The notes beneath the pieces were generated by a model that was not told the origin of the DNA, ran no database searches, and saw only the letters and a list, made by a program, of their open reading frames with translations. A stretch of 64,000 nucleotides of DNA, taken from NCBI GenBank assembly GCA_015061165.1, contig SUXC01000001.1, positions 62,001-126,000 of the forward strand, given 5' to 3'. This stretch comes from Bacteroidales bacterium. GTDB taxonomy: Bacteria; Bacteroidota; Bacteroidia; Bacteroidales; Paludibacteraceae. Position 1 is the first letter of the stretch, and each line of letters starts with the position of its first letter. The position numbers were made by a program, and so were the translations under genes. Positions 49,271 to 58,994 of this stretch are shown in pieces.

Positions 49271-49301
49271 TTGGTCATATCAAAAAAAAGCAGTACCTTT
49301 G
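49271..49301 (+). promoter_or_regulatory. Promoter of tRNA-Pro
   Basis: TTGGTCATATC at 49271 with TACCTTTG 49294-49301. Nearly identical to the rplU promoter. Confidence 0.85.
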
Positions 49302-49326
49302 CACCCGCTTTCGAGAGAGAAGGCTG

Positions 49327-49401
49327 CGGGATGTAGTTCAGCCCGGTTAGAATGCCTGCTTTGGGAGCAGGAGGTCGTGAGTTCGAATCTCGCCATCCCG
49401 A
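49327..49401 (+). tRNA. tRNA-Pro (anticodon TGG)
   Basis: A 75-base cloverleaf: acceptor CGGGATG/CATCCCG, anticodon stem CCTGC/GCAGG with loop TTTGGGA, T arm with GTTCGAATC, discriminator A. CCA is not encoded. An integrase gene starts 166 bases downstream, so the 3' part of the tRNA is the likely attachment core. Confidence 0.95.
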
Positions 49402-49567
49402 CTAACCATCGCGCGAAAGCGCAGGAAATCAGCCATAACCGCAAGTATTGACTGGAAAATGTGAGTGAAAATGTGAGTGCAAATACTCACATTTTCGTTT
49501 TAAGTAACTTGCAGAACCCGAAATATGAGGATCTGGAAGGGACTTAAAACCTTAAACTATCAAAACT

Positions 49568-50782
49568 ATGCGGACAAAACAATTAATCAGCTACCCCACG
49601 CTGAATGACAAAAATGGGGACGCCTCCAAAGATTGGTATGTAGAGTACTCGTTTCGCTTGCCAGGCGACGACCAGTTGCATCGCTATCGTATTTGCGGTG
49701 GTCTTCGGCGTACCGTGCCGACAGACCAGCGCTACAAGATAGCTGCCGAAATTATCCGAGACAGAACCGAGTACCTAAAGGCGGGCGTGTATCTTGATCA
49801 CCCCGACGACACCAGCCCACTACGCAAGGACGATACCCATCGCCCAGAACATCAGCGATTCACGGAGCGAAGCGAGCGGTACCAACTCAAGCATGTAATC
49901 GAAAGCTACATGCAAGATATGAGTGGTACCATACGCAAGACCAGCCAGCAGAAATACCAAGGCGAGATGAATGTGTTTATGGATTGGGTACTAGCGGAAA
50001 AAGCGCCGCTCTATATCGGCATGTACACACAGGAGATAATGCAATCATTCTTCGACTACCTCGCCCGAGAGAGGGCTGAAGGTGGGCGTGGTCTGTGCCA
50101 CGAGAGTATCAAGCAATATCGCCAACGGCTCTACGGTCTATTCGAACACGCACGGAAGAATGGAGTCTTCGAGGATAAAAATCCCGCAGATGACATTCGC
50201 AATCGGGGCAAGTATGTGGACTGTGCCCCTTCTCCGTTTACCAAGGATGAGCGCACGATGCTCAAGGAGGCTATCTTGCCTCGCCAACCGTATCTATGGT
50301 TGGCAATTGAGCTGATGTACTACAGTGCCATCCGCCCAGGAGAAGCACGATTGCTCCGTGTGGGCGATATAGACCGCGAGCGGCGATTGGTGAACATACG
50401 CAACTCGGTGGCAAAGAACAAGCGCACTCAGCAGGTAGGGATAAACAAAGACACCCTGTCGCTGATGGAGCGGCTGGGTGTCTTTGCATACCATCCCGAC
50501 CTATACCTCTTTGGGCAAGGTGGCGTGCCTGGTGTGAAGCCGATAGGTAAGAGCACTATGCGCACTCGTTTCCGCCAGTACCGCAAGCAGCTGCACATTC
50601 CTGAAGATAGAACCCTATATGCTTGGAAACATACAGGGGCTATCAACGCCCTAGAGAAAGGGATGGACTTAGTGAAGCTGAAGGACCACATGCGGCATGC
50701 CAACATCGATACGACCATGCAATATGCTAAGAAGCGTGGTCGTGATGTGCATGCCGCCGATGGGTATATCGACCAACTCTAA
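49568..50782 (+). CDS. Tyrosine recombinase (integrase)
   Basis: A 404-residue phage-type integrase. It has an N-terminal arm region, a SAM-like core-binding domain (about residues 118-215, LKHVIESYMQDMSG) and the catalytic domain (about 225-400). The first Arg is in YYSAIRPGEARLL. The second box reads LYAWKHTGAINALEKG, with Lys where the usual H-x-x-R has Arg. MRHANIDTTMQYAKK holds the later His and the Tyr nucleophile. It most likely integrates at the tRNA-Pro gene just upstream. Its 3' end overlaps the tail gene by 4 bases. Confidence 0.92.
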   Translation: MRTKQLISYPTLNDKNGDASKDWYVEYSFRLPGDDQLHRYRICGGLRRTVPTDQRYKIAAEIIRDRTEYLKAGVYLDHPDDTSPLRKDDTHRPEHQRFTERSERYQLKHVIESYMQDMSGTIRKTSQQKYQGEMNVFMDWVLAEKAPLYIGMYTQEIMQSFFDYLARERAEGGRGLCHESIKQYRQRLYGLFEHARKNGVFEDKNPADDIRNRGKYVDCAPSPFTKDERTMLKEAILPRQPYLWLAIELMYYSAIRPGEARLLRVGDIDRERRLVNIRNSVAKNKRTQQVGINKDTLSLMERLGVFAYHPDLYLFGQGGVPGVKPIGKSTMRTRFRQYRKQLHIPEDRTLYAWKHTGAINALEKGMDLVKLKDHMRHANIDTTMQYAKKRGRDVHAADGYIDQL

Positions 50783-52593
50783 TCGATGATCTCGTAGAAC
50801 TCTCCCTCGACCAACTCAGACATGCCCTTGACTGTGATTTGGGCAGTCAGTTTGAGGCAGGCGTATCTCTTACCCTTGATAAGAAAGATGCTTGTAGGCG
50901 ATGGGAGAGTTTTGGCAAGGAACTTGTATCGATAGAGCTTGGTCTCGTCCACTTTGGGGAGTGAGGCATTGGCTTGGATAGATGGATCAGCAGGAGATAG
51001 AGTGTAGGGATGGCGTACTAGATTATCAGTGTATATAGGTCTCTTTTCTTTAGGAATATATCCATGCACTCCCTCTGTGTATAGCACTCTTTTTACCTTA
51101 GTCTCATACTCCCTTGTGTATAAATAATTACCGAGCTCATCGTTTTCTCCTGTATGAAGTACGATATACAATTTCTCATAATATTGCACCGCTTTAGGTT
51201 CTCCGCTACTTAAAGCATCAAGAACTTCCGTTTGTACATATCCATCATTGTTTATCGATTCTATTTCTAAATCTTTAATAACTGGTAGTACAGCCATCCG
51301 ATAAGGTACATAGTTAGGAGAATCGATTGGTGCCGTATTCCCATATCTATCTATCTCATTCGTGCGCTTGTAGATGGTTTGACAGGGAACCAATCCTAAT
51401 TCTATACCCTCACGAAAATCTCCGTACTGGTTCATAATCTCATATTCAATGAATAGAAATTCGGGACGACCTTCACTCTCCTCGTCCCAACCCTCTGTAT
51501 TATAAGGGTTGTATCCTGTAACTATTGCGTATAGATCTAAGTCGGATAGATAAAAAATCTCTGTCTTTGAACTTAACATCATTCTTACGCTTAACTCAAC
51601 ACCAAAAGCTGCCTCATTTATCCAGCCATAAAATTCAGTAGATGTGCACTCGTTTTTGTTATAAAGAATATGATTATATCTTAATATCCATTCTGCCATA
51701 TTCAACTTTAAAGGGTCAGCTTCATCAGATAGCTTAAAACCTTTATTGCCAATATATGCTTGCTCTTCTTGATTTGATAATTCTACCGAGAAGTCGTCTA
51801 ATACTTTTAACGATACGGGATTATCTTTTCTATTGTTAGGGACATATGATACGGATTTGTTTTTTACTACAGGAGTGCATCCAAAGAAGTTGCCTAACTC
51901 TTGTAGAAATTGATTAAGCGTCCAATGAGGCAAAGCTCTTTCTAAATCAGCTGTACGACCATATATTGAATTTGTTGTATTTACAACCACAATATTCATA
52001 TACATAGGAATAGCTCGTAACTTAGAGTCGTCTATCGTCACGCCGCTTAAACGCGCAACTAATTCAACAAGATGGTATAAATAGATATAGCGATGTTCTG
52101 TGGAGTCTGTGTTAACATATTGCTCAAGCATCGGGATAGGATGCTCCTCTTCGCTATCCCACACGATCAAATCTGCCCAACGAGAACTATGAAAGTTCTC
52201 TAGCGATTCGCTCGAGCGATCACTACCATCCCACTGCGAGAAGTCAAGGTCGGTCAGATAGACATCGGGCAAGGATGAGGCAAAGTTCTGTTGGCTCATA
52301 CCTTCCAAGAACTGACCCTTCACCTCCGTATCGCTTACAGAGGTGATAGTCAGAATACCCGACTTGACAAACGCATCCGTTTGGATCTCGCACGGGAACG
52401 ACACCTTCGAGATATCCACGCCCTTCACATGGAGCGGGCCAAAAATGGAGATGTTCTGTGGACAATCTTTCATGGGGAACGGAATCTCCATGGTATAATC
52501 TTCCGCTTCGGTGAAGAGCGGATTCTCGCTCACATACTCAAACGAGGCGTTGGCTTTCAGTACCGCCTCTCTGCCATTGACTAAGATTTTCAT
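50779..52593 (-). CDS. Phage distal tail / tail-tip-like protein
   Basis: A 604-residue protein. The first about 150 residues (MKILVNGREAVLKANASFEY, EIPFPMKDCPQNISIFGPLH) and the last about 80 are typical of Bacteroidetes prophage tail proteins encoded after the tape measure. The middle (roughly residues 160-515, 51040-52110) is much richer in A and T and in Asn, Tyr and Ile codons, suggesting a swapped receptor-binding or variable segment. Its start overlaps the tape measure stop by 4 bases. Function is inferred from position. Confidence 0.6.
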   Translation of the reverse strand: MKILVNGREAVLKANASFEYVSENPLFTEAEDYTMEIPFPMKDCPQNISIFGPLHVKGVDISKVSFPCEIQTDAFVKSGILTITSVSDTEVKGQFLEGMSQQNFASSLPDVYLTDLDFSQWDGSDRSSESLENFHSSRWADLIVWDSEEEHPIPMLEQYVNTDSTEHRYIYLYHLVELVARLSGVTIDDSKLRAIPMYMNIVVVNTTNSIYGRTADLERALPHWTLNQFLQELGNFFGCTPVVKNKSVSYVPNNRKDNPVSLKVLDDFSVELSNQEEQAYIGNKGFKLSDEADPLKLNMAEWILRYNHILYNKNECTSTEFYGWINEAAFGVELSVRMMLSSKTEIFYLSDLDLYAIVTGYNPYNTEGWDEESEGRPEFLFIEYEIMNQYGDFREGIELGLVPCQTIYKRTNEIDRYGNTAPIDSPNYVPYRMAVLPVIKDLEIESINNDGYVQTEVLDALSSGEPKAVQYYEKLYIVLHTGENDELGNYLYTREYETKVKRVLYTEGVHGYIPKEKRPIYTDNLVRHPYTLSPADPSIQANASLPKVDETKLYRYKFLAKTLPSPTSIFLIKGKRYACLKLTAQITVKGMSELVEGEFYEIID

Positions 52594-55500
52594 TTGCCTT
52601 TGTTTTTCATTAGTTGATCATATTTCTTCTGTGCACGCAAGATGCCACGGTCACCCGTCACTGTATTGACCGTCACGAATGGCTCATCAAGGCGCTTGTT
52701 GAGCTTCTCAAGAACGGCACTCTCGCTGGAGGACGATTGAGAGATTGTTGCTGAACGATTGGCAGATTGTTTCTGAACAATTGAAGAATTGTTGCTGAAC
52801 GATGGTTTTTGCAAGCTGCCGATGGTGTTGGTGCGCTGCGCCTCATCGAGGGCTGCAATGGTGGCAGCCGCCGTAGGGTTGGCAAGCAGTTCTTGCGAAG
52901 CGACCCACTCGCCAGCATGGACGATACCCGCAGGTTCGTACTTGCCGCCTGGGCGAGTGTAACCACCGGTGGCGTAACCTTGCGCGAGGGCTGCGTCTCG
53001 TTGCTTCTTGAGTGCGGCTAACTGAAGTGCACCAGCCGCTACAGCCATACCTGCAGCAATAGGAGCCATCACCCAACCCACGATAGGAATAGCAGCTGCT
53101 GAAGAATACGCATTGATGGCAGCCATTGCGGTTTGAGCGATAGTGGACATCACCTGCATCTCATACTTCTTGGCTTCTGCTTGGTTCTTAACTTCAGCAA
53201 TCTCCTTCTCCTTCTCGGCTTCTATCTGAGCGACTTTGCGCTTGTTGCCACCAGCAGCCGCCAACTCACGCTCATATTTCTTCTCAATCTTCGCCGTCTG
53301 GAGTTCTGTTTCCGCGTCGATGAGGTCGGTGAGAGATGAGAAGATATCGCACATACCACTGACCACAGTGGAGAAGCCTTGGCTGAATGCTTGCCAGCCG
53401 TCCGACTCCATGTAGGCGAGTACTTCGTCCCAATCGGAACGGACTTGGTCAATCTGATCCATGCCAATCTTATCGTTGTATTGCTTAGCCAACTGATAGC
53501 GCGCTTCCTGATAGGCCTTCTCTATCTGCATGCGCTCTTGGTCGGTGGAAGCACTGCTCTTGAGCGTGAGATAAACCGCATCCAGCTGAAGCTTCTCCTC
53601 GTCGTATGTCGCTTGGTCGGTCACGCCGCTATGCTTGGAGAAATAAGCACGCTTGAGGCGTTCCTGAATCTTCTCCGCTTCTTTGGCGTGTTGCTTTTGG
53701 TACTTGAGGGAAGCCTTTTGGTACTTATCTTGAGCGGCAAGACGTTCCACCGATCCCTCTTCGTAGAGATTGACGATGTTCTGCAAGTGGGTGAGTTCCG
53801 CTTGCTCGAGAGCCAATTGGTAGGCACGATTGGACATCTCACCATCGGCATAACGTTGTTGAAGGATAGCACGCTCCTCGGCATAACGCTGCTGTTCTGC
53901 CTGCAAGGTCTGACCAGCTGCTTGCTCGGTTTGCTTCTTTTGCGCCTCAAGATAGGAAGCCTGTGCTGTGAGGTACTCGGTAGTGCCTTCCTTGGCTTCA
54001 TTCATTTTCTTTTGCCAGTACTCCACTTCGATGGCGAGTTGTCGATCGGTGTATGCCTGGAAATCTTTTTCGCCTTGGAGATAGGCAATCTTATTGATGG
54101 CTTCCTCTTTTTTCTTCCACTCGTCAGCCAAAGACGACGTAGTACCACCACCTGTGCCACCACCATCACCACCAGCAGGGGTGTTGCCAGTGCCAATACT
54201 TGAATCCAAAATAGAGGATCCTTTCATCCTCTGTTTAATAGCATCGATGGCTTCCTCTATCTCGCCCAACTCATCTTTAGCTGCCTGCAGGTTTTCGGTT
54301 CTGACACGAACGGCTACAGAGTAAGAGTTCTCTGTGCCGCCTGCAGGACCAGCAGCACCCGATGAGGTACGAATCTGCACTCTGTTTCCATTGTCTCGAG
54401 CATCTGCTACGGCTTCTTCATAAGCTTGCTGACTGATAGCAAGATTATCTTCAGCAGCCATCTTCTGACGATACAACTCCTGAAGCTTTTCGGAATAGAC
54501 TTGTAATTGGATTTGCTTCTCAAGCGCTTTGGTGTAGTTCTCTACCGCTTCCTTATTATCATTGATGAGCTTACCCTCATCGGTGAGAGAAGCGTGATAT
54601 CCTGGCACAAAGCTCTTGAGTTCTTCAAGAGCTTTGCGGCGTTCGCTGAGAGCAATACTCTCGTCTCGCAAGGTATCGTTGAGCATATCAATCTTGGACT
54701 TTTGCTCCATGTATTGCTCGCTGATCTTCTTGGAGGTATCATCAAAAGTCTTTTGCAGAATGGTTGTCTCTTTCAATCGCTTGCTGAAGATAGCAAATGC
54801 TGCTGTCGCTGTACCAAGCACAAAAGCAAACCACTTGAGCGGACTGGCAGCCGTGACGGCATTCCAAGCAGTCTGCAAGGCAATACCAGCTTTCTTTATA
54901 GCATTGTATGCTGTCTCTACAGCGGTTGCTGCTTTGACTGCTACGATATAAGCAGCTACACCAGCAGCAAGACCTGCCAACACACGACCATGCTCTTGGA
55001 CGAAATCAATCATAATGGACAATGCCTTCATTGCCATTGATGTGGACGAATGGAAGTGACCCATCACAGGGAGCAACTTCTCGCCAAGTTCGACGGCATG
55101 CTCACGGAAGATCTTCTTTTTCTTCTCAAGATCGGCTTGGACGGTGGTGTTTTGAACCGTGAACTCCTTGTCAATAGATATCGCCTCTTGGAAAGCTACA
55201 TTCGCTGCCTCTTGTTGTTGGCGAACCATATCCACATTACCCGCCAAAGCCGCCAACACTGCCGAAGCGCGAGCGCCGTTCTCGCCCATATCGGCGAAGA
55301 CCGGAGCGAGCGTGTCAATGCCGCCTAACTCATGCAAGCGGTTGAGCAACATGAGCAGACCCTCGTTGGTGCTGCGCTTGCAAGTCTCAGCGAACTCCGT
55401 GACCGCCATGCCTGTCGCCTTGGCAATCTTCTCCGGCGACTTAAACAGATTCATAATCACTTTGCTCACGGCGGTGGAGGACATCTCCAGCTTCTGACCT

Positions 55501-56474
55501 TGGCTATCCAGCACAGCCGCAAAGCCCATGATCTCGGGGATGGTCATGTGGGCTTGCGCTCCGACACCCGCCAAGCGTTGAGCAAACTCCGCCAGATACG
55601 GAGCAGAAGCCGTACTGTTCTGCGACAACTCGTTGATGACCGAACCGACCGCCAGCAATGAGCGCTCTGTACCGAGGCGTTCCTCGTCGCCGAAGATATT
55701 GGTGAGCTTGGAGAGGGTTAGCGTTGCACCCTCGCCAAGGTCGTCAAGCGCGACATTGATCTTATCAGCAGCACGCACGAAACCGAGCACATCCTCCTCG
55801 GACTGCTTGCCTAAGCGGCCTGCCTCTTGTGCGAGTTGGTTGAGGGCTTCGCGGCTGGTGCGGGTGTCCATCTTCTTGAACTCTTCGTTGAGATGGTCAA
55901 CCTGTTCGGCAGTCATACCTGTGTACTTACGAACATTGGCCATCTCCTGGTCCATCTCGGCGTAGGCTTCCACGGCTGCTTTACCAGCCGCTACCAAGCC
56001 CGCCATGGCAGCAGCACCGGCGGCGATGCTGGCACCCCAGTCGTTGACCGTGTTCTTCATGCGAGCAAACATACCCTCCGACTGACGAAGCTCGGCATTG
56101 ACCTTGTCGAGTTCGGCTTTGACACGGCGGATCTTCTCGGTTTGTGCCGTCCATGCGGCAGAACCGCGCTCGATATTCTTGAGCTCGCTATTAAGGAACT
56201 TGAGGGCACGCTGCAAGTCAGCAGGCGAGGCTTTGTCCAGCTGGGCAAAGACACGCTGACATGCCTTAGTACCGCTTTCCATCTTGCGGATCTCGGTTTC
56301 TGTCTTCTTAATCTCCTTGCGGAACTTCTCCGCCATTGCTCTATCGCCAGCCTCGCCGGCTTTGACAAAAGCAGTGCGTAGCGAATCGACTTCTTGTTTT
56401 AAGCGAGACAATTCATTTTCAGCATCTTTTCCATTGATGCGAAGACTAACACTAACTGAATTATTATCTGCCAT
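52590..56474 (-). CDS. Phage tail tape measure protein
   Basis: A 1294-residue protein that would set tail length. N-terminal coiled coil (about 1-130); TP901-type core (about 165-420: YAEMDQEMANVRKYTGMTAEQ, LAQEAGRLGKQSEEDVLGFVRA, LTLSKLTNIFGDEERLG); a hydrophobic helix region (about 485-560); and long Gln/Glu/Lys/Ala-rich coiled coils (about 565-1120). A hydrophobic Ala/Ile-rich segment follows (about 1120-1165, AIPIVGWVMAPIAAGMAVAAGA). The end, with GYATGGYTRPGGKYEPAGIVHAGEWV, is a tail-measure hallmark. Confidence 0.93.
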   Translation of the reverse strand: MADNNSVSVSLRINGKDAENELSRLKQEVDSLRTAFVKAGEAGDRAMAEKFRKEIKKTETEIRKMESGTKACQRVFAQLDKASPADLQRALKFLNSELKNIERGSAAWTAQTEKIRRVKAELDKVNAELRQSEGMFARMKNTVNDWGASIAAGAAAMAGLVAAGKAAVEAYAEMDQEMANVRKYTGMTAEQVDHLNEEFKKMDTRTSREALNQLAQEAGRLGKQSEEDVLGFVRAADKINVALDDLGEGATLTLSKLTNIFGDEERLGTERSLLAVGSVINELSQNSTASAPYLAEFAQRLAGVGAQAHMTIPEIMGFAAVLDSQGQKLEMSSTAVSKVIMNLFKSPEKIAKATGMAVTEFAETCKRSTNEGLLMLLNRLHELGGIDTLAPVFADMGENGARASAVLAALAGNVDMVRQQQEAANVAFQEAISIDKEFTVQNTTVQADLEKKKKIFREHAVELGEKLLPVMGHFHSSTSMAMKALSIMIDFVQEHGRVLAGLAAGVAAYIVAVKAATAVETAYNAIKKAGIALQTAWNAVTAASPLKWFAFVLGTATAAFAIFSKRLKETTILQKTFDDTSKKISEQYMEQKSKIDMLNDTLRDESIALSERRKALEELKSFVPGYHASLTDEGKLINDNKEAVENYTKALEKQIQLQVYSEKLQELYRQKMAAEDNLAISQQAYEEAVADARDNGNRVQIRTSSGAAGPAGGTENSYSVAVRVRTENLQAAKDELGEIEEAIDAIKQRMKGSSILDSSIGTGNTPAGGDGGGTGGGTTSSLADEWKKKEEAINKIAYLQGEKDFQAYTDRQLAIEVEYWQKKMNEAKEGTTEYLTAQASYLEAQKKQTEQAAGQTLQAEQQRYAEERAILQQRYADGEMSNRAYQLALEQAELTHLQNIVNLYEEGSVERLAAQDKYQKASLKYQKQHAKEAEKIQERLKRAYFSKHSGVTDQATYDEEKLQLDAVYLTLKSSASTDQERMQIEKAYQEARYQLAKQYNDKIGMDQIDQVRSDWDEVLAYMESDGWQAFSQGFSTVVSGMCDIFSSLTDLIDAETELQTAKIEKKYERELAAAGGNKRKVAQIEAEKEKEIAEVKNQAEAKKYEMQVMSTIAQTAMAAINAYSSAAAIPIVGWVMAPIAAGMAVAAGALQLAALKKQRDAALAQGYATGGYTRPGGKYEPAGIVHAGEWVASQELLANPTAAATIAALDEAQRTNTIGSLQKPSFSNNSSIVQKQSANRSATISQSSSSESAVLEKLNKRLDEPFVTVNTVTGDRGILRAQKKYDQLMKNKGK

Positions 56475-56486
56475 AAGTATTAAAAT

Positions 56487-58115
56487 TTAATTAACGCCAT
56501 AAGTATTAATGGATGCTACTTTGACTGGTTTGTTATTCATTCCTATATAGAGGGTATCGAATGCATCGGTACCATCAGTGCGGTGCTCGAGGAGGTTTTC
56601 CTCGTTTTCCGCTAATTTCTCGCCTGCTTTGTATTTATGGAAACCATTACGACCACGCATTACGCCTGCAGACTCAATAGCGACCAATAAATCTTCGTTA
56701 TTGTCTATATTGAAGTATGGCGTAAGGCGCTTCTTTCCTGCAAATCCCTGGTTAATGAGGAGGTATTTCTCGTTGTGTCGCATAGGATGACCAAGATATA
56801 CCGATTTGATTTTCCAACCGTGTCTCTTAAACTCTCTTTCAATAACAAACTTAAAATCTTCCTTATTCACAGCATAGTTAGAACCAAGGGCGGTACTATC
56901 GTAGTAGAATATTACCTGCTTTTTGCTATGATTACGATAGTAGTCGCAAAAATCTTCAATGAGTGCAGGTATCTTGCGCTCGAATTTGACATAGAATGAT
57001 TTTAAGACATTGAGACGGCCATCTCTTTCTTGACCAGCGACAATCCAGTTAATGTTTGCATTATAGTCCATGCCTATGCAGATAGGCAAATTAGGATTGA
57101 TATCGCGGTCGGCTTGAGAATTAAGAAGGCGCTTATATTCTGCCTCTGATTTGCCATAGCCCAAGGTAGCGAGATATTCATTATTGGCCGCATGGTATTT
57201 GTGGCTCTCTTTCATGGAAGAATAGAAGCCATCTCGAGAGATACCTATGCGTTTGCAGAGAATGGATGTTTGGAATACTAATGGTGGCAAATCACGCTTC
57301 ATATCCCTAATATAATTCTCACCAACGACCTCGAGATTTTCGATAGTGGAAACTTCCACATATAATACAGCAGCTGCCCTAAGCTGATTGAGAAGGCGAT
57401 TGTTTGACCGCAAATGAAATTTCAAGTAACTTGGAACTGGCTTGCGTTTCGCGCGAAGATCACGAACGCGCTGTTTCATTTTCCATTCCTCAATCACCAG
57501 AGATTCTATGGTTTGAATTACTTCCACATCCATTTTCTCTCTGTAATTCAAGAACCAACTACCTTTGCTGCCGACAGGCATATCAGACATGATCATGATA
57601 GAGTGATGGCATGAGTGGTGGCCGAAGTGTGCACGGATACCACCATTAGCTGGCAAAGTTTCATCTTTCAATTTATTAAAATTGATGAACTTTGCTTCAT
57701 CAATCAATAGCCAGTCGAGGGTGAGGGAGTTGGACGAACCTGTTATGTCTTGCGAGATGAGTACTGCACGGCTACCGTTGTAAAAGGAAATGACATGCTC
57801 ATATTCTCTCGGCTCTATCTTTGCCTCTTTGAATGTCTTAGGTGGGCGTTTGCCCACTACATAATGTACATTCTCAATAATACCGATACTTTTCCAAAAA
57901 GAAAATAGACCAGGCAGCGTGTTGGTAAGACCATGGCGAAATGTTGGTACCACAATACCGCCTGTAGAACCAGGCATGCGCTGCATGTTGCGCAGCGCAA
58001 ATGGAGCACCAATGCCGAATGTCTTACCAGTACGACGACCAGCAACTACGACAGTAGTTTTGGCCGCAATGTACATAACACGCTGCTGTATCTTATTCAG
58101 ATATACTTGTTTCAT
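56487..58115 (-). CDS. Phage terminase large subunit
   Basis: The ATPase-nuclease that packages DNA. About 542 residues from ATG 58115 (MKQVYLNKIQQRV). Walker A is VVAGRRTGKTFG (near residue 24-35), Walker B is LDWLLIDEAKF, and nuclease-domain acidic residues are in ICIGMDYNANINW, FYYDSTALGS and RTDGTDAFDTLYIGM. The frame extends further upstream, but this start overlaps the preceding gene by 23 bases and has a weak GAAG site. Base composition is AT-rich compared with the tape measure gene. Confidence 0.88.
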   Translation of the reverse strand: MKQVYLNKIQQRVMYIAAKTTVVVAGRRTGKTFGIGAPFALRNMQRMPGSTGGIVVPTFRHGLTNTLPGLFSFWKSIGIIENVHYVVGKRPPKTFKEAKIEPREYEHVISFYNGSRAVLISQDITGSSNSLTLDWLLIDEAKFINFNKLKDETLPANGGIRAHFGHHSCHHSIMIMSDMPVGSKGSWFLNYREKMDVEVIQTIESLVIEEWKMKQRVRDLRAKRKPVPSYLKFHLRSNNRLLNQLRAAAVLYVEVSTIENLEVVGENYIRDMKRDLPPLVFQTSILCKRIGISRDGFYSSMKESHKYHAANNEYLATLGYGKSEAEYKRLLNSQADRDINPNLPICIGMDYNANINWIVAGQERDGRLNVLKSFYVKFERKIPALIEDFCDYYRNHSKKQVIFYYDSTALGSNYAVNKEDFKFVIEREFKRHGWKIKSVYLGHPMRHNEKYLLINQGFAGKKRLTPYFNIDNNEDLLVAIESAGVMRGRNGFHKYKAGEKLAENEENLLEHRTDGTDAFDTLYIGMNNKPVKVASINTYGVN

Positions 58116-58719
58116 CTTCAGTATCAGGGAATAGTGATTCTTCCTCAAGGTCAGCAAGCTCGTAATCAATATCTTCAATATCGGGATTATCGGCTGCTAA
58201 TTGCTTGCGTAAGCGAGCTTTGACTTCTTCCAAATTATCAATGCGCTTCAATCCGATGAGAGTAGGATCGAGCGATGGAGAGAATGGCTGTACCACGATT
58301 AATTCGTATGGCAACTCTTTCTCATCATCAAGATCCACACGATTGACCTTGCCGAGTTCCTTAGCGGCAAGCGCCATTGCTTTGACATCCTTGCGTGCTT
58401 TCGCCATGTTGTAGGTTTCCAATAGCATCTCGCTGACCTGCTTGCGATGGAACTCACGACTGGCAGGTGCAAGGGCTGGCAATAGCTGCTTGACCAAAGC
58501 CAGATCTGCATACGCCATGGATTGGGATATGTTGTACTTTGCACGGAACTTATCCACGAAATTACGATCACGCCCAGCAGGGTCGTTGAGGAAAAAATTA
58601 TACATATCGCGCAAGCGTATGAGATGCTCCACACGCTCGGGGCTGAAACGCTTTTCCAATTCCTCCCTTGGCGTAAACATCTCTTGTCTCGCTAAATCTA
58701 TGGTTTTAATCTGTGCCAT
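58093..58719 (-). CDS. Terminase small subunit-like DNA-binding protein
   Basis: A 208-residue acidic protein. The N-terminal part (about 15-75) includes EELEKRFSPERVEHLIRLRDMY and KFRAKYNISQSMAYADLALVKQL, a helix-turn-helix-like segment. A helical middle and a very acidic tail (DIEDIDYELADLEEESLFPD) follow. The position just before the large terminase supports a small terminase role. One base is shared with the upstream gene. Confidence 0.6.
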   Translation of the reverse strand: MAQIKTIDLARQEMFTPREELEKRFSPERVEHLIRLRDMYNFFLNDPAGRDRNFVDKFRAKYNISQSMAYADLALVKQLLPALAPASREFHRKQVSEMLLETYNMAKARKDVKAMALAAKELGKVNRVDLDDEKELPYELIVVQPFSPSLDPTLIGLKRIDNLEEVKARLRKQLAADNPDIEDIDYELADLEEESLFPDTEDETSISE

Positions 58720-58994
58720 TACTCATCATCCTCCATATCAAGAAGGTTTTTATTCGCATTTTCCAAGGCAAGTGGACTACCTACTTTGGCAAGCGCCATC
58801 TCTTGAGAGCGAATTTGCACTTTAGACAGAGCTTTACCCCTTCGGTACCGAAGTGATACATCAGTGATTTGCGCAGCAATATCACTACGCAAATCATCCT
58901 CGTTGACCTCAATAATGAGGGCAATGTCAGATATTTTCATGTAGATAGAAGCGAGCTTCTCTACTTGTTCCAATTGTTCTTCGGTGTATTCCAT
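58719..58994 (-). CDS. Small phage protein with terminase-small-like helix-turn-helix pattern
   Basis: A 91-residue protein starting MEYTEEQLEQVEKLASIYMK. KISDIALIIEVNEDDLRSDI resembles a helix-turn-helix as found in small terminases that scan DNA, and LRYRRGKALSKVQIRSQEMALA follows. ATG 58994 is preferred to GTG 59003. The start overlaps the upstream stop by 1 base. It may act with the neighbouring 208-residue protein. Confidence 0.55.
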   Translation of the reverse strand: MEYTEEQLEQVEKLASIYMKISDIALIIEVNEDDLRSDIAAQITDVSLRYRRGKALSKVQIRSQEMALAKVGSPLALENANKNLLDMEDDE

